From the NCBI GenBank assembly GCA_963662815.2, contig CAXXWA010000029.1, positions 186,001-250,000 on the forward strand: a DNA stretch of 64,000 nucleotides, read 5' to 3'. A program made the translations under genes and the position numbers. This document shows, piece after piece, positions 54,564 through 61,483 of this stretch (positions are counted from its first letter, which is position 1; each line of letters starts with the position of its first letter). Source of the stretch: JAPPHA01 sp963662815. GTDB taxonomy: Bacteria; Pseudomonadota; Alphaproteobacteria; Rhodobacterales; Rhodobacteraceae. The notes beneath the pieces were generated by a model. The model saw only the letters and a list, made by a program, of their open reading frames with translations. It was not told the DNA's origin and made no database searches.

Positions 54564-56246
54564 TCAGGCTGCGGCGCGCTGCCTGACGAGGTCGGCGAGC
54601 CTCGGCACTTCGGGCGCGCCGGCTACGCCGAGGCGGCTCCTCGGGCAGTCCCGGCACGGCACGCCGAGCTTCCTGCAGGTCTTCTTCGCTCCGATGCAGG
54701 CATCGCGCGCCGCCCTCCCGGCATCGCTCCGCGTCCCGAACGAGACCTTGCGCCGGGTGACGTGGTCCCGGATGTCGTTCCCGGCCCTGTTGGCGTTGAG
54801 CGGCGTCTCCGGACGGCCGGGCACGCGCAGGAGCTCGTCCCGGTTCGCCTTCAGCCTTTCGAGCAGCCGGTCGAGGCTGGCGCAGCCGGCGGCCGTGCCG
54901 AAGATCCGGTCGAACCGCCGCTGCATGACGAGCTTGCGCAGCGGAGTGGGACGCTTCCTGTAGCGGCAGAGGCTGCGGTACAGCTTCCACACCTTTTCGA
55001 GCACCTTGTCGACCCGTTCATGCTGGCATGGGGCGCTTCCGGTCGGCCTGGCGATGTTCCGCTCGGCGTGGAGCCGGCAGAGCGCGTGGAGGTCGCCGAC
55101 GTTGAACTGCCCGGCGTCGTCGACCGGGATCACGGTTCCGGCAATGCGTCCCGCATCGCGGATCGTCCCCCAGAGCGCGCCTTCCGTGGCGATCCTGACA
55201 GGGTCCGGCGACACCGTCATCCCGGCAATGCCCAGCGCCTCGAGATGGGCCCGCCAGACGTCGCCGTCGCCGAAGCGCCGCCGCTCGTGGCCGGCGAGAA
55301 GGTCGATCACCCTTCCCGACAGGTTCCGCTTCCGCATGTAGTCGAGCGCGGCGTCGTTTATGGTGCAATCTTCCTCTCCCGCGCAGAGATGCTCGAGGAA
55401 GTCGAGGCGGCTCTTCGAGCCGGTCGACCGGAAACGCGCGAAGAAGTCGTTGCCGATCGCCGTGCAATAGCCGTTCCCGGCCTTGTGGCGGGCGCCGGTG
55501 TCGTCGGCGCTGATCCACGCCGCCGTCTCCAGGCCGGCCCGCAGCACCTCCTGCTGCTCCCCGGCGATGCCCCCGGCGTCCGCGGTCGGGAAGCGCCCCG
55601 CCCGGCGCTCGGAGATGTCCAGGCCGATCGCGGCCGGCATCTCCGCGATCCGTCCCGCCGTCGGCCGGCACTGGCGGCACGGCATGATGGCCAGGGCCTT
55701 GACGCAGGGGCCGTGCCGCTCGCGTCCGGCCGCCGCCCCCGGCGGCAGCGGCGCCACGTGCCGGGAGCCGTCGGGAAACTCCCAGACCTCGCGGCGATAG
55801 ACAACCTCTTCGGCGCAAGGCACGATGTCGCGGACCGTGTGGTCCTGATAGCCCTTGTGCACCGCGCCCTCGGGCACGTTCCCGAGGCTCACGGTCTCCT
55901 CGCGGCGGCGCAGGTTCGGGTTCCGCCGCCGCGGGCCGCGGCCCTTCCTCTTCCTCTTTTCCTTCTCCGACCGGCCGGACCCGGAGGAGCCCGGCGACAA
56001 TCCGTCCGCGTCCCCGTCCGATGCGCCGGGGCTGTTCGGCTTCAGGTCCGGACGGCGCGGGAGCTTCTTCAGCCGCCTGATCTCGTCCTCGAGCTCCCGG
56101 ACCCTTTCGGCCTGCCCGGCGAGCCGCCTGTCCTGCTCGGCAAGCTGCGCGTCCCTATCGGCGAGCAGGGCCCGGATGGCCGAGAGCTCCGCCCTGAGCG
56201 CTGCAAGGCCGGCAACCGCGCGGCGACCTGTTTCCGAATCATCCAT
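54564..56246 (-). CDS. IS66-family transposase
   Basis: 560 aa. The N-terminal coiled coil (LLADRDAQLAEQDRRLAGQA, residues about 20-60) leads to a basic low-complexity linker (KEKRKRKGRGPRRRNP) near 95. A zinc-binding region has CRQCRPTAGR near 190. The catalytic domain has ISADDTGARHKAGNGYC near 245 and PVDDAGQFNVGDLHALC near 380 as likely Asp positions, and ETPLNANRAGNDIRDHV near 470 with the Glu and the IS66_C-like end. Intact, so the element may be active. Confidence 0.9.
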   Translation of the reverse strand: MDDSETGRRAVAGLAALRAELSAIRALLADRDAQLAEQDRRLAGQAERVRELEDEIRRLKKLPRRPDLKPNSPGASDGDADGLSPGSSGSGRSEKEKRKRKGRGPRRRNPNLRRREETVSLGNVPEGAVHKGYQDHTVRDIVPCAEEVVYRREVWEFPDGSRHVAPLPPGAAAGRERHGPCVKALAIMPCRQCRPTAGRIAEMPAAIGLDISERRAGRFPTADAGGIAGEQQEVLRAGLETAAWISADDTGARHKAGNGYCTAIGNDFFARFRSTGSKSRLDFLEHLCAGEEDCTINDAALDYMRKRNLSGRVIDLLAGHERRRFGDGDVWRAHLEALGIAGMTVSPDPVRIATEGALWGTIRDAGRIAGTVIPVDDAGQFNVGDLHALCRLHAERNIARPTGSAPCQHERVDKVLEKVWKLYRSLCRYRKRPTPLRKLVMQRRFDRIFGTAAGCASLDRLLERLKANRDELLRVPGRPETPLNANRAGNDIRDHVTRRKVSFGTRSDAGRAARDACIGAKKTCRKLGVPCRDCPRSRLGVAGAPEVPRLADLVRQRAAA

Positions 56247-56297
56247 GCCCCCTTGGAATCACAAAACGATTCGCGGGGGAATCCCCTGAATCCTGCC

Positions 56298-56325
56298 GCA
56301 ATTCCCGGAAAGTTGCCCCTATTAC
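56298..56325. repeat. IS66 terminal inverted repeat
   Basis: Partner of 54515-54542, followed by the second CTGTGGCA copy. It lies about 50 bp upstream of the transposase start, where the element's promoter is expected. Confidence 0.92.
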
Positions 56326-56369
56326 CTGTGGCAGATAACAAAATTGCGAAGTTTTTTCGCCTTTGCGTT

Positions 56370-56661
56370 CTATCCCTGTCCGCCGACACAGTTGATGAAA
56401 TTGGTCATCGCGATCATGAGCCGCTGGACCTTATCGCCGAATTCGGCATGCGCGTCGGCCAGCACGAGGTAGTCCTCGATATCCACGCGCCGCCCCTTGT
56501 CCAGACCGTCGCTGGCGATCTTCTTGGTTTCCTCGTTCGCCGCGATCACCCGCGTTGGTCTACATGATGATCGGGTTCAACGTGGCACGGCAATCAATCT
56601 GCACGTGGGCCGAGGCTTCGGTTGCCGCCAGAACGATGGCAACCAAGAGTGCGCAACGCAT
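56370..56661 (-). pseudogene. Small secreted protein gene with a frameshift
   Basis: The 5' frame encodes a signal peptide, MRCALLVAIVLAATEASAHV, then QIDCRATLNPIIM and a TAG near 56560. Another frame continues RVIAANEETKKIASDGLDKG, RRVDIEDYLVLADAHAEFGD and KVQRLMIAMTNFINCVGGQG to a TAG at 56370. The two parts add up to about 96 aa with one extra or two missing bases near 56555-56560. No family recognised. It is the last gene of the lipoprotein/membrane-protein unit and ends just before the IS66 target duplication. Confidence 0.55.
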
Positions 56662-56669
56662 GGCGTTCT

Positions 56670-57347
56670 TTACTCCATGCCGAGAAGGTTGAACGCCAAA
56701 GCAAAGCCGTGTTTGCCAAAGTGATCAATGCTGACGTCAGACAACCTGATCGTCACTTGCTCGCGTCGTGGCATCGTCAAGGTCTGATCAATGGAAGGCT
56801 GCCCGTTCACGAACGCATGCCGCACCAAAACAGACATGTCTTCGCGCTCGTCATTGTTCATCACTACCGTAACCCGCGAATCCTCCATGGTCAGCTTCTG
56901 CATGAACTCGTCACGCACTCGCCTTTGGAGCGTTGCATACTTGTCGGTGTCGAGCATGATGAAAACGCCGATGTCCGGACCGCCCTCACGACGTTGGGCG
57001 ACGAAGCCCAAAAGCGTGTTCTTCAAGATCCATGCATCGGCGGAACCAACCACAGGCATCTGTATGTTCGCCAACATGAAGGAATCCATGCCGTTCCTCT
57101 CGCAGCCCTTCGGCTCAAAGGGGGCGACAATGCCATCCATGATCGCCACGATCTTGGCGGACTCTGTCGCGCATTCATCCAACGTCGTGATCGGCAGGAA
57201 CAGGGTTGCAGGCGTCGTGATGCCTTGTTCTCCGTTGGCAACGGCCCGCACGTCAGAGGAATAGAGATCCGCTTCCAGGCTCATCTTGCAGCCAGCTACA
57301 AGCAGCACGGTTCCAATCGCGGCAACTAAGAAACGATTGACGTTCAT
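56670..57347 (-). CDS. Predicted lipoprotein of unknown function
   Basis: 225 aa. The signal peptide has a lipobox (VAAIGTVLLVAGC, Cys at residue 20). The mature part is soluble with ITTLDECATESAKIVAIMDG, a Cys pair and a C-terminal LSDVSIDHFGKHGFALAFNL. AGGAGGG lies before the ATG. The ATG overlaps the stop of the membrane protein upstream and a small secreted-protein remnant follows, so these make a cell-envelope module between two IS66 copies. Not recognised beyond that. Confidence 0.7.
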   Translation of the reverse strand: MNVNRFLVAAIGTVLLVAGCKMSLEADLYSSDVRAVANGEQGITTPATLFLPITTLDECATESAKIVAIMDGIVAPFEPKGCERNGMDSFMLANIQMPVVGSADAWILKNTLLGFVAQRREGGPDIGVFIMLDTDKYATLQRRVRDEFMQKLTMEDSRVTVVMNNDEREDMSVLVRHAFVNGQPSIDQTLTMPRREQVTIRLSDVSIDHFGKHGFALAFNLLGME

Positions 57348-57694
57348 GCCGTGGATCCCTCCTGTTCTTTGGTCTTATCGAAGAGCGCCAAGACGCCGCC
57401 GACAAGGACCAAAACCATGAAAACCGCAACGAACGTGCCGCCGAGTATGGCACCGCCGACTGCGCACAAGATCAACAGAACGGCGACAATCCGGCGCTCG
57501 ACCGCAAGAGTGACGGCTCCAAGAACGATGGTCAGGAACGAGAACAAGACGCCGCCCCATCCCAACATGACGACCGTTTCCGATCCTTCGGCTTCAAAAG
57601 CGCTGCCAAGCCCTCCCGCCATCAGCGTGAATCCCGCAGCGAAGACTGCAAAAACGCCGGCGATGATCGCTATGATTCCTCCCGCCTTTCTCAT
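57344..57694 (-). CDS. Small integral membrane protein
   Basis: 116 aa from the ATG preceded by GGGAGG (an upstream in-frame ATG at 57712 is less likely). Four hydrophobic segments, near residues 3-28, 42-60, 65-85 and 85-105, leave a short charged tail (FDKTKEQEG). It resembles DUF4064-like four-helix proteins in layout only. The stop overlaps the lipoprotein ATG, so the two are probably co-translated. Confidence 0.65.
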   Translation of the reverse strand: MRKAGGIIAIIAGVFAVFAAGFTLMAGGLGSAFEAEGSETVVMLGWGGVLFSFLTIVLGAVTLAVERRIVAVLLILCAVGGAILGGTFVAVFMVLVLVGGVLALFDKTKEQEGSTA

Positions 57695-58075
57695 GATGTT
57701 TCCTCCCTTCATGGTTCCGGCGCGGGGGGGGCCGAGCCGTTGTCAACATTTCTCGGGAAAGAATGCCCCGCCTGTTCTCCGGGCTCGGGAAGCTACTCCG
57801 CGCCGGGTCTAGGGCTGTTCTATTCGGCGGGCGACCCGACATAGCAGGATGCTCAAGAAGCATTGACGCGCAAATGTTAGACTCTCGATAATGGGGTTGC
57901 AAGAATTGTTTCATGACATGTCGGCGCGGTTCTCCACGAGAAATCGCGCCGCATTTGTCTGCACCATTGATGAAGCAGGTCCCTGTCATATTCGAACTCA
58001 CCCAGCTTGGCGCCGGTGACATTCTCGAAGCGCTCAAATATGTCATTGCGAATCAATGTCTTGATGTGGACTCTC
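57695..58075. other. Region between the membrane protein and the truncated IS66 copy
   Basis: A minus-strand frame of 66 codons (58075 to 57877) runs out of the IS66 left end, including HIKTLIRNDIFERFENVTGA and KLGEFEYDRDLLHQWCRQMR, and looks protein-like. It may be the 3' remnant of a gene cut by the IS66 insertion. It has no start outside the element and matches no family I know. The rest should include the promoter of the membrane-protein/lipoprotein unit. Confidence 0.4.
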
Positions 58076-58812
58076 GTAATAGCGGCAACTTTCCGGGAAT
58101 TGCAGCACGATTCAGGGGATTCCCTCCGAATCGTTTTCCGGTTCCAAGGGGGCATGGATGATTCGGAAACAGGTCGCCAGGCGGCTGCCGGCCTTGCAGC
58201 GCTCAGGTCGGAGCTCTCGGCCATCCGGGCCCTGCTCGCCGATAGGGACGCGCAGCTTGCGGAGAGGGACGCACAGTTCAACGACCTCGCCGGCCGGCTT
58301 GCCGATAGGGACGCGCAGCTTGCCGAGCAGGACAGGCGGCTCGCCGGGCAGGCCGAGCGGATCCGGGAGCTCGAGGACGAGATCAGGCGGCTGAAGAAGC
58401 TCCCGCGCCGTCCGGACCTGAAGCCGAAGGGCTCCGGCGCGTCGGACGGGGACGCGGACGGCTCGTCGCCGGGCTCCTCCGGGTCCGGCCGGTCGGAGAA
58501 GGAAAAGAGGAAGAGGAAGGGCCGCGGCCCGCGGCGCCGGAACCCGAGCCTGCGCCGCCGCGAGGAGACCGTGAGCCTCGGGAACGTGCCCGAGGGCGCG
58601 GTGCGCAGGGGCTATCAGGACCACACGGTCCGCGACATCGTGCTCTGCGCCGAGGAGGTCACGTACCGCTGCGAGGTGTGGGAGTTTCCCGACGGCTCCC
58701 GGCACGTGGCGCCGCTGCCGCCGGGGGCGGCGGCAGGACGCGAGCAGTACGGCCCCTGCGCCAGGGCCCTGGCGATCATGCCGTGCCACCAGTGCCAGTC
58801 GACGGTGGGGCG
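58076..58812 (+). mobile_element. Truncated second IS66-family copy
   Basis: Starts with the same 28-bp inverted repeat (one mismatch, G to C at position 8) at 58076-58103, followed by closely similar sequence, including the transposase 5' region. Similarity stops near 58812, so the right two-thirds and the second inverted repeat are missing. It points in the opposite direction to the complete copy, so the two flank 56326-58075 head to head with left ends inward. Confidence 0.85.
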
Positions 58813-58822
58813 GGCGAATTGA
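58154..58822 (+). pseudogene. 5' fragment of an IS66 transposase
   Basis: 222 codons equal to the first third of the complete transposase (MDDSETGRQAAAGLAALRSE, a long coiled coil, KEKRKRKGRGPRRRNP, then GRAN and a stop). Compared with the intact copy the coiled coil has about 21 extra residues (a repeat of the RDAQL unit). No catalytic residues remain, so it is inactive. Confidence 0.85.
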
Positions 58823-58900
58823 GCCGGGTTGCACACCGCGAAAATTTGTTGAATGAACCGGAATCGTCCGGCAGGGGCGGTGCACATCGGCGAGAGTGAC

Positions 58901-59518
58901 ATGGCCAAGGGAAGACTCGGGAAACTGCCGCGCCTAACGCTCGTTCTAGGCGGCGGCGCATCCGGCAAGTCGCATTACGCGGAGAACCTGGTCATGGCGA
59001 CGGGACTGAGCCGGGTCTACGTTGCCACCGCGCGGGCAAGCGATGCGGAAATGCAGGAACGAATCCTGCGTCACAGGCGACGTCGCGGCGCCAACTGGAC
59101 CACTGAAGAAGTCCTGGAAGACCTTGCCGGGTTTCTTTCTGGCGGCGGAGCGGACGCGGAAGGCCAGCTCGACCAGCCGCAGGAACCGGCACTTGCAACC
59201 GGGACGGCGGTTCTAGTCGACTGCCTGACGCTCTGGCTGTCCGGCCTGCTGGCGTCGGAGACCGACGACATGCGCCTTCACGCCGCAAGGGCCGACCTTC
59301 TATCCGCCCTCGCAGCGCATCGCGGGCCCCTGGTCTGCGTGTCCGATGACGTAAGCGGCGGTCTCGTCCCCGGCACGCCGCTCGGGCGGAGGTTCAGGGA
59401 CGAGCAGGGCCGGATGAATCAGGATGTCGCCGCTCTCGCGGATCTCGTCATCTTCGTAACAGCCGGCCTGCCGCAGGTCCTGAAGGGACGATTGCCCGAT
59501 CGCGGTGAGTTCGCATGA
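58901..59518 (+). CDS. cobP: Adenosylcobinamide kinase/guanylyltransferase
   Basis: 205 aa from MAKGRLGKLPRLT (an earlier in-frame ATG at 58853 is possible). It phosphorylates and guanylylates adenosylcobinamide in the late cobalamin pathway. The P-loop reads LVLGGGASGKSHYAENL near 18 (the family usually has GGxRSGKS). VYVATARASDAEMQERILRH has the catalytic His region near 55, and VLVDCLTLWLSGLL near 107 is Walker B-like. CVSDDVSGGLVPGTPLGRRF is near 145, matching NEVGxGxVP variants. Overlaps the cobC-like gene. Confidence 0.88.
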   Translation: MAKGRLGKLPRLTLVLGGGASGKSHYAENLVMATGLSRVYVATARASDAEMQERILRHRRRRGANWTTEEVLEDLAGFLSGGGADAEGQLDQPQEPALATGTAVLVDCLTLWLSGLLASETDDMRLHAARADLLSALAAHRGPLVCVSDDVSGGLVPGTPLGRRFRDEQGRMNQDVAALADLVIFVTAGLPQVLKGRLPDRGEFA

Positions 59519-60111
59519 CGAGGTGGTGGTGGGTGCGGCACGCGCCAACGCATGCGCAGTGCATTTACGGCTGGAAGGACCTGCCTGCGGACCTCTCCGA
59601 TGGAGACGCCCTGCGCAGGCTCGATCGCTTCCTGCCCTGCGGTGCGCCTGTCGTCGCCTCGCCCCTTGCGCGCACCGCCGAAACTGCACGGGCCATCGTC
59701 GGCGGCCGTCCGCGATTGCCGAACGAGCCCGGACTTCGCGAAATCCACTTCGGCGAGTGGGAGGGGCTCCGTGCGGAGGAACTCGGTGCCGACGACCGCG
59801 CGATTGCAGAGGCCTTCTGGCGGACGCCGGGTGACACGGCGCCGCCCGGCGGAGAAAGCTGGAACGAGACCTCGGCACGCGTTGCCGAGGTTGTCGACCG
59901 GCTCACGCTGCAATGCCCGGATCAGGACATCATCGCCGTCGCGCACTTCGGCGTCATTCTGACGCAGCTGCAGCGTGCGTCCGGCATGCCGGCCACCGCC
60001 GCCATTTCGTTTTGCGTGGACAATCTGTCAGTCACCTGCCTCGAGTTCGACCCCGGCGGAAAGGAAACGCGGGGGTTCTGGCGGATCCGGTGCGTGAACC
60101 ACGTTCCCTGA
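59515..60111 (+). CDS. Histidine phosphatase family protein (CobC-like alpha-ribazole phosphatase)
   Basis: 198 aa. Phosphoglycerate-mutase fold with the active-site histidine in WWWVRHAPTHAQ near residue 8, VASPLARTAETARAI near 48, the acid in GLREIHFGEWEGL near 75, and the second histidine in IIAVAHFGVILTQ near 143. Overlap with cobP (ATGA) points to the alpha-ribazole-5'-phosphate step of cobalamin synthesis. Other histidine phosphatases look alike, so the role depends on context. Confidence 0.82.
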   Translation: MTRWWWVRHAPTHAQCIYGWKDLPADLSDGDALRRLDRFLPCGAPVVASPLARTAETARAIVGGRPRLPNEPGLREIHFGEWEGLRAEELGADDRAIAEAFWRTPGDTAPPGGESWNETSARVAEVVDRLTLQCPDQDIIAVAHFGVILTQLQRASGMPATAAISFCVDNLSVTCLEFDPGGKETRGFWRIRCVNHVP

Positions 60112-60204
60112 TTTCGCGGGAAGGGCGGCCCGCGCGGCACCGGCGGCGGCGCGGTTGATCGACGGTTCATTGCCGCCGCATCCGGATCCCGATCAGCAGC
60201 CTCC

Positions 60205-61191
60205 TCAACGTCGGCGAGGAGTCCGGACGCGCGCTTCCACAGCGTCCCAGATCATTCCGGCCACATTTTTTCCGTCGAAGCGCTCGAGTTCCTGGATTCC
60301 GGTCGGCGAAGTCAGGTTGATCTCGGTCAAAAATCCCCCGATCACGTCAATGCCGACGAAGATCTGGCCCCTTTCGCGCAGGACTGGCCCGATCCGGGCG
60401 CAGATTTCGAGGTCCCGCGAGGAGAGGCTGGCCGGCTCCGCACGCCCGCCTACATGCAGGTTCGAACGCGTCTCGCCCTCGGCCGGGATCCGGTTGATCG
60501 CGCCAGCGGGTTCGCCGTCCACGAGAATGATCCGCTTGTCGCCTGACGCGATGTCCGGAAGGTACTTCTGGACGATAAGGGGTTCGCGGTTCAGGCCGTG
60601 GAACATTTCGCAGAGCGCGTTGAAATTCGGATCGGAGCGTCCGAGGCGGAACACGCCCGCCCCGCCGTTCCCGAAGAGCGGCTTCAGAATGATGTCCCCG
60701 TGAATGCGCCTGAAGTCACGTATCACCCCGGCGTCCCTGGCAATGGTGGTCGGCGGAATCAGTTCCGGAAACTGCAGGACGAGGAGTTTTTCCGGGCAGT
60801 TCCGCACCCACCCCGGGTCGTTTACGACAAGCGTGGCTGGGTGGATCAGTTCGAGGAGATGCGTGGTCGTCACGTAGGACATGTCAAACGGTGGATCCTG
60901 CCGTAGCCAGACTACGTCTTGTTCCGACAGGTCGATCCGTCTTCCGTCACCGAACTCGAAATGGTCGCCCTCGGAGCGACGAACCGCGACCGGGCGGCCG
61001 AATGCGGTCACCCTGCCCTCCTCGTAGGCAAGCTGGCCCGGCAGGTGATGGAAGAGCCTGTGCCCCCGCGCCTGCGCTTCCTCCATGAGGCGGAAGGAGC
61101 TGTCAGCCGAGATGTCAATCAGTTCGATCGGGTCCATCTGAACGGCCACACGGAGTGATGTAGCCTTGCCTGGAGTATCTCCGCTGCCCAT
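60205..61191 (-). CDS. gshB: Glutathione synthetase
   Basis: 328 aa from MGSGDTPGKA with GGGGA upstream; an ATG at 61233 is possible. It joins gamma-glutamylcysteine and glycine with ATP. The N-terminus LRVAVQMDPIELIDISADSS is typical. ATP-grasp core: GDIILKPLFGNGGAGVFRLG near 180, IVQKYLPDIASGDKRIILVD near 215 and the metal-binding GIDVIGGFLTEINLTSPTGI near 290. Alone, convergent with the cobC-like gene 93 bp away. Confidence 0.95.
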   Translation of the reverse strand: MGSGDTPGKATSLRVAVQMDPIELIDISADSSFRLMEEAQARGHRLFHHLPGQLAYEEGRVTAFGRPVAVRRSEGDHFEFGDGRRIDLSEQDVVWLRQDPPFDMSYVTTTHLLELIHPATLVVNDPGWVRNCPEKLLVLQFPELIPPTTIARDAGVIRDFRRIHGDIILKPLFGNGGAGVFRLGRSDPNFNALCEMFHGLNREPLIVQKYLPDIASGDKRIILVDGEPAGAINRIPAEGETRSNLHVGGRAEPASLSSRDLEICARIGPVLRERGQIFVGIDVIGGFLTEINLTSPTGIQELERFDGKNVAGMIWDAVEARVRTPRRR

Positions 61192-61483
61192 GCGCGTCCC
61201 CGCTTTCGGCACCGTCTGCAAGAGTTTCCTCATGGCGCGTGTTCAGGATGGTTGCAACCTCGAATGGACATCGACCGCCGACGCGCGCGGTCGCGGCAGC
61301 GGCTATCTTGAACGCTGCCGGTCATCGCGATCGCAGTTCCTCCCGCCGTCTCCGATGCGCCCGACTGCCGCAAGGACGCTGAGCTGATCGCGGGAGATCC
61401 GCCCGTCGCGAACGCGCGGCTCACTGCGGCCACGTGTTCCGGAACAACGGAATGAAACCGCTCGCAGCCTGCGAAGCGGCCGC

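Larger units (their letters stand above)
54515..56325 (-). mobile_element. Complete IS66-family element (ISBst12-like, transposase only), 1811 bp
   Basis: Bounded by perfect 28-bp inverted repeats beginning GTAATAGGGGCAAC at 54515-54542 and 56298-56325. The 8-bp direct repeat CTGTGGCA lies on both sides (54507-54514 and 56326-56333), as IS66 makes. GTAA ends are the family hallmark. It carries a single transposase gene and no tnpA or tnpB, as in the ISBst12 group. A truncated relative lies at 58076. Confidence 0.93.

Noticed and set aside
54561..56567. 668-codon plus-strand frame across the IS66 element
   Set aside because: It is antisense to the transposase and has no domain.
54507..58812. 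Composite transposon made by the two IS66 copies
   Set aside because: The complete copy has its own target duplication and the other lacks its outer end, so they do not bound one mobile unit.
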